Assembly: GCF_024810105.1 (NCBI RefSeq)
Contig: NZ_JANUDX010000008.1
Span: 62,001-126,000 of the forward strand
Source: Stenotrophomonas sp. BIGb0135
Lineage (GTDB): Bacteria; Pseudomonadota; Gammaproteobacteria; Xanthomonadales; Xanthomonadaceae
Direction: 5' to 3'
DNA: 64,000 bases
The notes below the pieces were generated by a model that saw only the letters and a program-made list of their open reading frames with translations, was not told the DNA's origin and did not search any database. The translations under genes and the position numbers were made by a program. Positions 26,378-35,831 of the stretch are shown here, piece after piece (positions within the stretch are counted from its first letter, which is position 1; each line of letters begins with the position of its first letter).

Positions 26378-26907
26378 GTAGAGCCGACCGTTGATCGGCT
26401 TGACGGTGCGGGACGTGTGGAACAGACCGCGGGTCGGCCTCCCCCGAGGAGCCGACGGTCGGTCGGCCTCACCCGTAGAGCCGACCGTTGGTCGGCTGGC
26501 GTCAGAGGTTCATGACGCCCGAACGAAAGGCAGCCGACCAACGGTCGGCTCTACCATTCAGCCCTCACCCGTGGAACCGACCGTTCGTCGGCCTCACCTG
26601 TAGAGCCGACCGTTGGTCGGCTGGCGTCAGAGGTTCATGACGCCCGAACGAAGGGCAGCCGACCAACGGTCGGCTCTACCATTCAGCCCTCACCCTTGGA
26701 ACCGACCGTTGGTCGGCCTCAGCCGTAGAGCCGACCGTTGGTCGGCTGGCGTCAGAGGTTCATGACGCCCGGACGGAAGGCAGCCGACCAACGGTCGGCT
26801 CTACCATTCAGGGGGTCATGACGCCCGAACGAAGGGCAGCCGACCAACGGTCGGCTCTACCATTCAGAGGGTCATGATAGGCAGCCGACCAACGGTCGGC
26901 GCTACCG
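26378..26907. repeat. Large SMAG repeat array with a 125-bp tandem unit
   Basis: About a dozen GTAG-type palindromes fill this 546-base gene-free gap. From 26475 a 125-bp composite unit, made of a forward element, a spacer with GGTTCATGACGCCC, an inverted element and a third diverged element, repeats at 26475-26599, 26600-26724 and partly 26725-26808. Two further partial units follow to 26907. The array lies between uup and the cytochrome genes, which converge on it. I see no gene in it. Confidence 0.9.
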
Positions 26908-26910
26908 CGG

Positions 26911-27372
26911 TCATTTCACCCCGTGCAGGTCCCGCAACTGGCTCGGCCGCGACCCGAAATACGCGGCGAGGTCGGCAATGTCCTGATCGCTCAGGCCGGT
27001 TGCCTGCGGGGTCATCAACGCATGTTGGCGGTCGCCGGCCCGATAGGCCTGCAATGCATGCGCCAGATAGTCGCCGTATTGCCCGCCCAGTTTCGGGTAG
27101 GTCGGGTCGATCGGCTTGTTGCCGTCGGCCCCATGGCAGTCGATGCAGCTCTGCCCGGTCGCTTTGCCCTTGACCTGGGCCCGGGCCTCACCGGCGGCGA
27201 TGCGACCGGCGGGCAGGCCGGCGGAGGAGCCGGACCCGTGCTCGCCACTGGCGTGGCCCGGATCGGCGGCGGAATCTGCGCTGTTTTCCACCTGCGACTG
27301 CGAACACGCAGTCATCAGCAGGGCAACGGACAGGGCGATGGCGTGACGCTTGAAGGGCGTGGCTTTCGACAT
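26911..27372 (-). CDS. Lipoprotein c-type cytochrome
   Basis: The 153-residue protein has a lipoprotein signal with lipobox LMTAC (cysteine at 23), then a serine/glycine/histidine-rich linker, then a cytochrome c domain with the haem site CIDCH at residues 76-80 and a later methionine in HALMTPQAT as likely sixth ligand. ADLAAYFGS near the C-terminus is the usual last helix. It should be anchored on the periplasmic face and carry single electrons. It lies eight bases downstream of a second small cytochrome gene on the same strand, so the two form an operon. The redox partner is unknown. Confidence 0.88.
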   Translation of the reverse strand: MSKATPFKRHAIALSVALLMTACSQSQVENSADSAADPGHASGEHGSGSSAGLPAGRIAAGEARAQVKGKATGQSCIDCHGADGNKPIDPTYPKLGGQYGDYLAHALQAYRAGDRQHALMTPQATGLSDQDIADLAAYFGSRPSQLRDLHGVK

Positions 27373-27380
27373 GAGCGCGC

Positions 27381-27776
27381 TTATTTGACGGTGGACAGGT
27401 AAACAGCGAGATCGGCGATCTCCTGTTCGCTGAAACTCATGGACTGCGCCTGCATCGTGGGATGCCGGCGCTTGCCTTGGCGGTACTCGCTCAGCGCCTG
27501 GCTGAGGTACTGCTGGGTCTGCCCGCCAATCTTGGGCACCCGGTAGCTGGGGTAGGCGTTCTTGTAGCCGGTGATGCCGTGACACCCCTGGCAGGTATAG
27601 GCGAGCACGCGGCCATTGTCGAAGCTCCCGGTCAGGGGGGCGGGCGCGGCGGCGGCAGGGGCGGTGGCAGGTGCGGCAGGTGCTGCGGGTACTGCAGGAG
27701 CAGTGGCGGCCTGTGCGGCGGCCCCGAGGGGCAGGAGGACGGCCAGAAGACAAGCGGCGAGCGGCTGCGGGCGCAT
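27381..27776 (-). CDS. Periplasmic c-type cytochrome with Ala/Pro linker
   Basis: The 131-residue protein has a signal peptide ending AAAQA, an alanine/proline-rich linker (about residues 22-48) and one haem-binding site CQGCH with the class I helix IADLAVYLSTVK at the end. A methionine in HPTMQAQSM is the likely axial ligand. The domain resembles that of the neighbouring lipoprotein cytochrome, so the pair probably arose by duplication. The upstream region is shared with the divergent RND efflux operon. Function beyond electron transfer cannot be said. Confidence 0.88.
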   Translation of the reverse strand: MRPQPLAACLLAVLLPLGAAAQAATAPAVPAAPAAPATAPAAAAPAPLTGSFDNGRVLAYTCQGCHGITGYKNAYPSYRVPKIGGQTQQYLSQALSEYRQGKRRHPTMQAQSMSFSEQEIADLAVYLSTVK

Positions 27777-27848
27777 GATGTCCTTTCCGGTGTACGGGTC
27801 TGGTCGTTCCGGCGTGGGGTACGGAACTGGCCCGAGTATAGCCTGCGT

Positions 27849-27864
27849 TTTCAGCTAGCTGAAA
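27849..27864. promoter_or_regulatory. Perfect 16-bp palindrome in a divergent promoter region
   Basis: TTTCAGCTAGCTGAAA is an uninterrupted palindrome. It lies 72 bases upstream of the cytochrome start (27776) and 117 bases before the RND adaptor start (27982), a good place for an operator acting on both directions. No regulator gene is adjacent. Confidence 0.5.
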
Positions 27865-27981
27865 CCGGCCCGCGCAGGGAGGTTGCCGCAGGTCACCATG
27901 ACCTTTGGGATATGGTGTGATCGTGACGTGGTGCATTACTTTGCTACCACACCTGCCCACGCATCCTTCAGGGACACGACG

Positions 27982-29130
27982 ATGTCGCGAACTTCTCTCC
28001 TGCACGGCCGCACCGGAACCTGCGCCGCTGCCCTGCTTCTCTCTACCTCCCTGCTGCTGAGTGGCTGCGGCGCGGGCACCGGCACCGCCGATGCCCAGGC
28101 CGCCGAAAAGGACCCCAAGGCCCAGAAGGCGGTGGACGCGGTGCCGGTCGAGGCAGTGACCGCCAGCCGTCGCGCGGTGGCGGCCAGTTACACCGGCACT
28201 GCTGCACTGGAAGCGCGCGCCGAGTCGCAGGTGGTGGCCAAGACTTCCGGCGTGGCATTGGCGGTATTGGTGGAGGAGGGTCAGCCGGTCCGCGCCGGGC
28301 AGCCGCTGGTGCGGCTGGATCCGGATCGCGCGCGGCTGGCGGTGGCACAGAGCGAAGCGGTGATGCGCAAGCTGGAGAACAACTACCAGCGTGCGCAGAA
28401 GCTGATCGGCCAGCAGATGGTCAGCGCCGCCGACGTCGACCAGATCAAGTACGACGTGGAGAACGCCCGCGCGCAGTACCGCCTGGCCACGCTGGAGCTG
28501 TCCTACACCACGGTGGTGGCGCCGATCTCCGGCGTGATCGCTTCGCGCTCGATCAAGACCGGCAACTTCGTGCAGATCAACACGCCGATCTTCCGGATCA
28601 TCGACAACTCGCGCCTGGAGGCCACCCTCAACGTGCCCGAGCGCGAACTGGCCACGCTGCGCGCCGGCCAGCCGGTGACGCTGGTGGCCGACGCGCTGCC
28701 GGGTAAATCATTCCCCGGCGTGGTCGACCGCATCTCGCCGGTGGTCGACGCCGGCAGCGGTACGTTCCGCGTGGTCAGCGGGTTCGGCGAAGATGCCCAG
28801 GGCCTGCAGCCGGGCATGTTCGGCCGCATCCGGATCGACTACGACCAGCGCGCCGACGCGCTGGTGGTGCCGCGCCTGGCGCTGCTCGACGACGGCGAGC
28901 CGGCGGTGTTCCGCGTGCGGGCCGGCAAGGTCGCACGGGTGCCGGTCACGCTGGGCTACGCCGAAGGCCCGTGGGTGGAGATCCGCGACGGCCTGGCCGA
29001 AGGCGACCAGGTCGTCACCGCCGGCAAGGTGGCCCTGCGTGATGGCACCGCGGTGCAGGTGATCGGTGCCAGGCCGACCACCACCGCCGCCGCAACGCCA
29101 CCGGCGAAGAAGGCGGAGAGCCGTCAATGA
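27982..29130 (+). CDS. RND efflux periplasmic adaptor (membrane fusion protein)
   Basis: The 382-residue protein has a lipoprotein signal (LLLSGC) and the order of domains of an HlyD-type adaptor: lipoyl half (GVALAVLVEEGQPVRAGQPLVRL), a short alpha hairpin with LENNYQRAQKLIGQQMVSAAD, the second lipoyl half (TTVVAPISGVIASR), a beta barrel and a membrane-proximal domain. It joins the inner-membrane pump to an outer-membrane channel. Its stop overlaps the first permease start by four bases. No outer-membrane channel gene is in the window, so the pump must borrow one. Substrate is unknown. Confidence 0.92.
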   Translation: MSRTSLLHGRTGTCAAALLLSTSLLLSGCGAGTGTADAQAAEKDPKAQKAVDAVPVEAVTASRRAVAASYTGTAALEARAESQVVAKTSGVALAVLVEEGQPVRAGQPLVRLDPDRARLAVAQSEAVMRKLENNYQRAQKLIGQQMVSAADVDQIKYDVENARAQYRLATLELSYTTVVAPISGVIASRSIKTGNFVQINTPIFRIIDNSRLEATLNVPERELATLRAGQPVTLVADALPGKSFPGVVDRISPVVDAGSGTFRVVSGFGEDAQGLQPGMFGRIRIDYDQRADALVVPRLALLDDGEPAVFRVRAGKVARVPVTLGYAEGPWVEIRDGLAEGDQVVTAGKVALRDGTAVQVIGARPTTTAAATPPAKKAESRQ

Positions 29131-32100
29131 CCTCGGCCGGCAACGACCACGGCAACGATCCGCACCACGGCGAGCGGCCGGGGGCACACGGCGGCGGCCT
29201 GGTGGAATTCGCCACCCGCCGCCGCGTCACCATCGCCATGTGCACGGTGACGCTGATGCTGTTCGGCTTCATCGCCCTGGGCAACCTCAAGGTCAACCTG
29301 CTGCCCGACCTGAGCTATCCCACCCTGACCGTGCGCACCGAGTACACCGGTGCGGCGCCGACCGAAATCGAAACCCTGATCAGCGAACCGGTCGAAGAGG
29401 CCGTGGGCGTGGTCAAGAACCTGCGCAAGCTCAAGTCGGTCTCGCGCACCGGGCAGAGCGATGTGGTGCTGGAGTTCGCCTGGGGCACCAACATGGACCA
29501 GGCCAGCCTGGAGGTGCGCGACAAGATGGAAGCGCTGAACCTGCCGCTGGAGGCCAAGGCCCCGGTGCTGCTGCGCTTCAATCCGTCCACCGAACCGATC
29601 ATGCGCCTGGTGATCTCGGCCAAGGCCGATGCAGCCTCGGCGACCGATGCGGTGCGCCAGCTCACCGAGCTGCGCCGTTACGCCGACGAGGACCTGAAGA
29701 AGAAACTGGAGCCGGTGGCCGGCGTGGCCGCGGTCAAGGTGGGCGGTGGCCTGGAGGACGAGATCCAGGTGGACATCGACCAGCAGAAGCTGGCCCAGCT
29801 CAACCTGCCGATCGACAACGTCATCAAGCGGCTCAAGGAAGAGAACATCAACATCTCCGGCGGTCGCCTGGAGGAAGGTTCGCAGCGCTTCCTGGTGCGC
29901 ACCGTCAATCAGTTCGCCGACCTGGAGGACATCCGCAACCTGCTGGTGACCACCCAGGGCAGCAATGGCAGCGCTGCCGACGCAGCCATGCAGCAGATGT
30001 TCGCGATCGCCGCCTCCACCGGTTCGGACGCGGCCGTCGCGGCCGCCTCTGCGGCGCAGAGCGCCTCCAGCAGCAGTTCCTCCACCATCGCCAATGGCGT
30101 GCCGGTGCGGCTGAAGGATGTCGCCAGCGTTCGCCAGGGCTACAAGGAGCGCGAGGCGATCATCCGCCTGGGCGGCAAGGAAGCGGTCGAGCTGGCCATC
30201 TACAAGGAAGGCGACGCCAACACCGTGGCCACCGCCGAGGCGCTGCGTGCGCGCCTGGAGCAGATCAAGGGCCAGATCCCCGGCGATGCCGAACTGACCA
30301 CCATCGAAGACCAGTCGCGCTTCATCGAACACGCCATCAGCGACGTCAAGAAGGACGCGGTGATCGGTGGCCTGCTGGCCATCCTGATCATCTTCCTGTT
30401 CCTGCGTGACGGCTGGAGCACCTTCGTGATCAGCCTGTCGCTGCCGGTCTCGATCATCACCACGTTCTTCTTCATGGGCCAGATGGGATTGAGCCTCAAC
30501 GTCATGTCGCTGGGCGGCCTGGCGCTGGCCACCGGCCTGGTCGTGGACGACTCGATCGTGGTGTTGGAGAGCATCGCCAAGGCACGCGAACGTGGGCTGG
30601 GCATCCTGCAGGCCGCCATCGTCGGCACCCGCGAAGTGAGCATGGCCGTGGTCGCTTCCACCCTCACCACCATCGCGGTGTTCCTGCCGCTGGTGTTCGT
30701 GGACGGCATTGCCGGCCAGTTGTTCCGCGACCAGGCGCTGACCGTGGCGATCGCCATCGCGATCTCGCTGCTGGTGTCGATGACCCTGATCCCGATGCTG
30801 AGTTCGCTCAAAGGCCGCCCGCCGCTGGCCTTCCCGGAAGAGCCCGCGCAGGCCGCATGGCAGCCGCAACAGCGCTGGCTCAAGCCGGTCGCCGGCGGCC
30901 GCCGTGGCATCGGCGCGCTGGTGCGCTGGAGCTGCTTTGGCCTGGCCTGGGCGGTGGTCCGGGTCTGGCGCGGCCTGGCCGCGGTCATCGGCCCGGTCAT
31001 GCGCAAGGCCAGCGACATCGCGATGAAGCCCTATGCCGGTGCCGAGCGCGGTTACCTGAAGCTGCTGCCCGGGGCCCTGCATCATCCGGGCAAGGTGCTG
31101 GGCCTGGCCGCGCTGGCCTTCGTGGCCAGCCTGGCGTTGGTGCCGATGCTCGGTGCCGACCTCATCCCGCAGCTGGCCCAGGACCGCTTCGAGATGACCG
31201 CCAAGCTGCCGGCCGGTACGCCGCTCAAGCAGACCGACGCACTGGTCCGCGAGCTGCAGTTGGCGCATGCCAAGGATGCGCAGATCGCGTCCCTGTACGG
31301 CGTCAGCGGCAGCGGTACGCGGCTGGATGCCAGCCCCACCGAAAGCGGTGAGAACATCGGCAAGCTGACCGTGGTGATGGCCGGTGGCGGCGACGCGCGC
31401 ACGGAAGCGGCGATCACCGAGCGCCTGCGTGATTCGATGCGGCAGCATCCCGGCGTGCAGGTCGATTTCGCGCGGCCGGCATTGTTCAGCTTCTCCACGC
31501 CGCTGGAAGTGGAACTGCGCGGCCAGGACATGGCTACGCTGGAACGCGGCGGCCAGGCGCTGGCGGCGATGCTGCGCAACAACCCGCACTATGCCGACGT
31601 CAAGTCCACGGTCGAGGAGGGCTTCCCGGAAATCCAGATCCGTTTCGACCAGGAGCGCGCCGGCGCGCTGGGGCTGACCACGCGGCAGATCGCCGACGTG
31701 GTGGTCAAGAAGGTGCGTGGCGACGTGGCCACCCGCTACAGTTTCCGCGACCGCAAGATCGACGTGCTGGTGCGTGCCCAGGAAGGCGACCGCGCCAGCG
31801 TGGACAGCATCCGCCGCTTGATCGTCAATCCCGGCAGCAGCCGTCCGGTCACGCTGGACGCGGTGGCCGAGGTGGTCGCCACCAACGGCCCCAGCGAGAT
31901 CCATCGCGCCGACCAGACGCGCGTTGCGGTGGTCTCGGCCAACCTGCGCGACATCGACCTGGGCGGTGCGGTGCGCGAAGTGCAGGAGATGGTCGCCAAG
32001 GACCCGCTGGGCGCGGGCGTGGCGATGCACATCGGCGGACAGGGCGAGGAGCTGGCCGAATCGGCGCGCTCGCTGATCTTCGCCTTCGGCCTGGCGATCT

Positions 32101-32636
32101 TCCTGGTCTACCTGGTGATGGCCTCGCAGTTCGAGTCCCTGCTGCATCCGTTCGTCATCCTGTTCACCATCCCGCTGGCCCTGGTGGGCGCGATCCTGGC
32201 GCTGATGCTGAGCGGCAAGCCGATCTCGGTGGTGGTGTTCATCGGCCTGATCCTGCTCGTGGGTCTGGTCACCAAGAACGCCATCATCCTGATCGACAAG
32301 GTCAACCAGCTGCGCGAAGCCGGCGTGCCCAAGCAGCAGGCGCTGGTGGAAGGCGCGCGCTCGCGCCTGCGCCCGATCATCATGACCACGCTGTGCACCC
32401 TGTTCGGGTTCCTGCCGCTGGCGGTGGCGATGGGCGAGGGCGCCGAAGTGCGCGCACCGATGGCGATCACCGTGATCGGCGGCCTGCTGGTGTCCACGCT
32501 GCTTACCCTGGTGGTCATCCCGGTGGTGTACGACCTGCTGGATCGACGCGGTGATGCCTACTACCGCGAACGTGGGCGCAAGCACGCCGGCCACGCCGAG
32601 CCCACCGCCGGCGGCGCTGCACAGGAGCCGGCATGA
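29127..32636 (+). CDS. RND efflux permease, first of two
   Basis: The 1169-residue inner-membrane protein is longer than the usual 1030-1050. It has a 24-residue histidine/glycine-rich N-terminal extension, an alanine/serine-rich insert near residues 275-325 in the docking region, and a further insert near residues 568-634 between the two halves. The proton-relay residues are retained: the aspartate pair in LVVDDSIVVLE in TM4 and the lysine in VTKNAIILID in TM10. Substrate export is driven by protons. It overlaps both the adaptor gene and the second permease gene by four bases, which points to one transcript and a joint complex. Confidence 0.92.
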   Translation: MTSAGNDHGNDPHHGERPGAHGGGLVEFATRRRVTIAMCTVTLMLFGFIALGNLKVNLLPDLSYPTLTVRTEYTGAAPTEIETLISEPVEEAVGVVKNLRKLKSVSRTGQSDVVLEFAWGTNMDQASLEVRDKMEALNLPLEAKAPVLLRFNPSTEPIMRLVISAKADAASATDAVRQLTELRRYADEDLKKKLEPVAGVAAVKVGGGLEDEIQVDIDQQKLAQLNLPIDNVIKRLKEENINISGGRLEEGSQRFLVRTVNQFADLEDIRNLLVTTQGSNGSAADAAMQQMFAIAASTGSDAAVAAASAAQSASSSSSSTIANGVPVRLKDVASVRQGYKEREAIIRLGGKEAVELAIYKEGDANTVATAEALRARLEQIKGQIPGDAELTTIEDQSRFIEHAISDVKKDAVIGGLLAILIIFLFLRDGWSTFVISLSLPVSIITTFFFMGQMGLSLNVMSLGGLALATGLVVDDSIVVLESIAKARERGLGILQAAIVGTREVSMAVVASTLTTIAVFLPLVFVDGIAGQLFRDQALTVAIAIAISLLVSMTLIPMLSSLKGRPPLAFPEEPAQAAWQPQQRWLKPVAGGRRGIGALVRWSCFGLAWAVVRVWRGLAAVIGPVMRKASDIAMKPYAGAERGYLKLLPGALHHPGKVLGLAALAFVASLALVPMLGADLIPQLAQDRFEMTAKLPAGTPLKQTDALVRELQLAHAKDAQIASLYGVSGSGTRLDASPTESGENIGKLTVVMAGGGDARTEAAITERLRDSMRQHPGVQVDFARPALFSFSTPLEVELRGQDMATLERGGQALAAMLRNNPHYADVKSTVEEGFPEIQIRFDQERAGALGLTTRQIADVVVKKVRGDVATRYSFRDRKIDVLVRAQEGDRASVDSIRRLIVNPGSSRPVTLDAVAEVVATNGPSEIHRADQTRVAVVSANLRDIDLGGAVREVQEMVAKDPLGAGVAMHIGGQGEELAESARSLIFAFGLAIFLVYLVMASQFESLLHPFVILFTIPLALVGAILALMLSGKPISVVVFIGLILLVGLVTKNAIILIDKVNQLREAGVPKQQALVEGARSRLRPIIMTTLCTLFGFLPLAVAMGEGAEVRAPMAITVIGGLLVSTLLTLVVIPVVYDLLDRRGDAYYRERGRKHAGHAEPTAGGAAQEPA

Positions 32637-35600
32637 GCATCGCCGAGTTCTCCATCCGCCGCCCGATCACCACCATCATGTGCTTCGTGTCGTTGGTGGT
32701 GGTGGGGCTGATCGCCTCGTTCCGGCTGCCGCTGGAAGCCCTGCCGGACATCTCCGCGCCGTTCCTGTTCGTGCAGGTGCCCTACACCGGCTCCACCCCG
32801 GAAGAGGTGGAGCGCAACATCATCCGCCCCACCGAGGAGGCGCTGGCGACCATGACCGGGATCAAGCGCATGCGCTCCTCGGCCACCTCCGAAGGCGCCA
32901 GCATCTTCATCGAGTTCACCGACTGGGACCGCGACATCGCCATCGCCGCCTCCGACGCGCGCGAGCGCATCGATGCGATCCGCAGTGACCTGCCCGACGA
33001 TCTGCAGCGCTACAACGTGTTCAAGTGGTCCAGCAGCGACGAGCCGGTGCTGAAGGTACGCCTGGCCAGCAGCGCCGACCTGACCGGCGCGTATGACATG
33101 CTCGACCGCGAGTTCAAGCGGCGCATCGAGCGCATTCCCGGCGTGGCCCGGGTCAACATCTCCGGCGCACCGCCCAACGAGGTGGAAATCGCGATCAGCC
33201 CCGACCGCCTGACCGCGCACAACCTGAGCATCAACGACCTCAGCGACCGCCTGCGCACGCTCAACTTTTCCATCTCCGCCGGGCAGATCGACGACAACGG
33301 CCAGCGCGTGCGCATCCAGCCGGTCGGCGAGATCACCGACCTGCAGGAGCTGCGCGACCTGGTGATCGACACCCGGGGGCTGCGCCTGGGCGATATCGCC
33401 GACATCCGCCTCAAGCCGACCCGCATGAGTTACGGCCGGCGCCTGGATGGCAATCCGGCGGTGGGCCTGGACATCTACAAGGAGCGCAGCGCCAACCTGG
33501 TGGAGGTCTCGCGCGCGGCGCTGGCCGAGGTCGAGGCGATCCGCACGCAGCCATCGATGCGCGACGTGCAGATCAAGGTGATCGACAACCAGGGCAAGAC
33601 GGTCACCTCCTCGCTGCTGGAACTGGCCGAAGCCGGCGCGGTCGGCCTGCTGCTGTCGGTCACGGTGCTGTTCTTCTTCCTGCGCCACTGGCCGTCGACG
33701 CTGATGGTGACCCTGGCGATCCCGATCTGTTTCGTGATCACGCTGGGCTTCATGTATTTCGCCGGCGTCACCCTCAACATCCTGAGCATGATGGGCCTGC
33801 TGCTGGCGGTCGGCATGCTGGTGGACAACGCGGTGGTGGTGGTGGAGAGCATCTACCAGGAACGCGAGCGCATGCCCGACCAGCCGCGGCTGGCCTCGAT
33901 CGTCGGCACCCGCAACGTGGCCATCGCGCTCAGCGCCGGCACCCTGTGCCACTGCATCGTGTTCGTGCCCAACCTGTTCGGCGAAACCAACAACATCAGC
34001 ATCTTCATGGCGCAGATCGCGATCACCATTTCGGTCTCGCTGCTGGCGTCGTGGCTGGTCGCGGTCAGCCTGATCCCGATGCTGTCGGCCCGCATGCAGA
34101 CGCCCAAGCTGGTGCATGCGGAGAGCGGGGTGATCGCACGCCTGCAGCGCCGCTACGCGCGCCTGCTGCAATGGACGCTGGAACACCGGGGCTGGAGCGT
34201 GTTCGGCATCGTGATGGTGGTGCTGGTCAGCCTGGTACCGATGAAGCTGACCAAGGTCGACATGTTCGGCGGTGAGGGTGGCAAGGACATCTTCATCGGC
34301 TACAACTGGAAGGGTGCCTACACCTACGGGCAGATGTCCGAGGAAGTCGCACGCGTCGAGCGCTACCTGGATGACAACCGCGAGAAGCTGCACATCACCC
34401 AGGTGTATTCCTGGTACAGCGAAGAGGAAGGCAGCAGCACCACCGTCACCTTCGACGCCGCGCATGCCGACAACCTGCCCGCCGTGCAGGAAGTGCTGCG
34501 CAAGGGCCTGCCGCGCTCGGCGCGCGCGGACTACATCGTCGGCAATCAGGGCGGGGATGGTGGCGGTGGCGGCACCCAGTCGGTGCAGGTGCAGCTGGTC
34601 GGGGACTCGACCAAGATGCTGCAGGAGATCGGCGAACAAGTGGTGCCCCTGCTGGCCCAGCGCAAGGAACTGCGCGATGTGCGCATCGACAATGGCGAGA
34701 AGGGCAGCGAACTGGCCATCCACGTCGACCGCGAGCGTGCCGCCGCCTTCGGCTTCAACGCCGAACAGGTCGCCAGCTTCGTCGGCCTGGCCCTGCGCGG
34801 CGCGCCGCTGCGGGAGTTCCGTCGCGGCGACAGCGAAGTGCCGGTATGGGTGCGCTTTGCCGGCGCCGACCAGAGCAGCCCGGAAGACCTGGCCAGCTTC
34901 ACCGTGCGTACCGGCGACGGCCGCTCGGTCCCGCTGCTGAGCCTGGTCGACGTCTCGATCAAGCCATCGGCTACCCGGGTTGCCCGCACCAACCGCCAGA
35001 CCACCCTGACCATCAAGGCCAACCTTGCCGAGAAGATCACCACCCCGGAAGCACGCAAGGCCATGGAGGACACCCTCAAGCCGATGAGCTTCCCGGCCGG
35101 TTACAGCTTCACCTTCGATGGGGGCGACTACGGCAACGACAACGAAGCCATGCAGCAGATGCTGTTCAACCTGATCATCGCGCTGGTGATGATCTACGTG
35201 GTGATGGCCGCGGTGTTCGAATCGCTGTTGTTCCCGGCCGCGATCATGAGCGGGGTGCTGTTCTCGATCTTCGGCGTGTTCTGGCTGTTCTGGCTCACCG
35301 GCACGTCGTTCGGGATCATGTCCTTCATCGGCATCCTGGTGCTGATGGGGGTGGTGGTGAACAACGGCATCGTGATGATCGAGCACATCAACAACCTGCG
35401 CCGGCGCGGGGTAGGGCGCACCCAGGCGCTGGTGGAGGGTTCGCGCGAGCGCCTGCGCCCGATCATGATGACCATGGGCACGGCGATCCTGGCCATGGTG
35501 CCGATTTCGCTCACCGACACCCAGCTGCTGGGCGACGGCCCGCCGTACTACCCGATGGCGCGTGCCATCGCCGGCGGCCTGGCGTTCTCGACGGTGGTCA

Positions 35601-35719
35601 GCCTGCTGTTCCTGCCGACCATCTACGCCATGCTCGATGACATGAGCACGGCGGTGTCGCGGATCATCCGCCGTGCGCGCGGGCTGCCGGCGAAGGGCGA
35701 CGCGGCAACGGTCGCCTGA
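32633..35719 (+). CDS. RND efflux permease, second of two
   Basis: The 1028-residue protein has the normal RND length, beginning MSIAEFSIRRPITTIMCF, with two sets of six membrane segments and two large periplasmic loops. It differs from the first permease at the proton relay: TM4 reads MLVDNAVVVVES, with asparagine in place of the second aspartate, and TM10 reads VVVNNGIVMIEH, with asparagine in place of the lysine. Such residues also occur in some other RND families, so loss of function is not proven. A glycine-rich loop (GGDGGGGG at about residue 640) is in the second periplasmic domain. It overlaps the preceding gene by four bases and ends the operon. Confidence 0.92.
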   Translation: MSIAEFSIRRPITTIMCFVSLVVVGLIASFRLPLEALPDISAPFLFVQVPYTGSTPEEVERNIIRPTEEALATMTGIKRMRSSATSEGASIFIEFTDWDRDIAIAASDARERIDAIRSDLPDDLQRYNVFKWSSSDEPVLKVRLASSADLTGAYDMLDREFKRRIERIPGVARVNISGAPPNEVEIAISPDRLTAHNLSINDLSDRLRTLNFSISAGQIDDNGQRVRIQPVGEITDLQELRDLVIDTRGLRLGDIADIRLKPTRMSYGRRLDGNPAVGLDIYKERSANLVEVSRAALAEVEAIRTQPSMRDVQIKVIDNQGKTVTSSLLELAEAGAVGLLLSVTVLFFFLRHWPSTLMVTLAIPICFVITLGFMYFAGVTLNILSMMGLLLAVGMLVDNAVVVVESIYQERERMPDQPRLASIVGTRNVAIALSAGTLCHCIVFVPNLFGETNNISIFMAQIAITISVSLLASWLVAVSLIPMLSARMQTPKLVHAESGVIARLQRRYARLLQWTLEHRGWSVFGIVMVVLVSLVPMKLTKVDMFGGEGGKDIFIGYNWKGAYTYGQMSEEVARVERYLDDNREKLHITQVYSWYSEEEGSSTTVTFDAAHADNLPAVQEVLRKGLPRSARADYIVGNQGGDGGGGGTQSVQVQLVGDSTKMLQEIGEQVVPLLAQRKELRDVRIDNGEKGSELAIHVDRERAAAFGFNAEQVASFVGLALRGAPLREFRRGDSEVPVWVRFAGADQSSPEDLASFTVRTGDGRSVPLLSLVDVSIKPSATRVARTNRQTTLTIKANLAEKITTPEARKAMEDTLKPMSFPAGYSFTFDGGDYGNDNEAMQQMLFNLIIALVMIYVVMAAVFESLLFPAAIMSGVLFSIFGVFWLFWLTGTSFGIMSFIGILVLMGVVVNNGIVMIEHINNLRRRGVGRTQALVEGSRERLRPIMMTMGTAILAMVPISLTDTQLLGDGPPYYPMARAIAGGLAFSTVVSLLFLPTIYAMLDDMSTAVSRIIRRARGLPAKGDAATVA

Positions 35720-35757
35720 ACGGGCCGGTGGCCGCCGGCCAACAATCCCGGCGTTCG

Positions 35758-35788
35758 GTAGTGCCGGCCGTCGGGCCGGGGTGGGCAC
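35758..35788 (+). repeat. GTAG-headed palindromic element after the RND operon
   Basis: GTAG at 35758 is followed by GTGCC, a GGCCG-rich inner stem and closing GGCAC at 35784-35788. It is a variant of the repeats seen elsewhere, 38 bases after the last permease gene. Confidence 0.55.
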
Positions 35789-35831
35789 TGCCAGGCGGTG
35801 TCTCCGTTCGGGTCCGTCGCGCGCATGTGGG

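Noticed and set aside
26378..26907. Repeat array as a possible CRISPR or phage attachment region
   Set aside because: The units are tandem copies with no unique spacers, and no integrase or cas gene is near.
33820..33840. Sequencing error as the cause of the Asp-Asn change in the second RND permease
   Set aside because: The matching change in TM10 and similar motifs in other RND families make a real variant more likely.
29124..35788. Very long open frames on the minus strand opposite the two RND permease genes (over 1000 codons each)
   Set aside because: They are low-complexity, rich in His, Gln, Arg and Gly, have no recognisable domain, and mirror the codon pattern of the real genes in GC-rich DNA. 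They are shadows.
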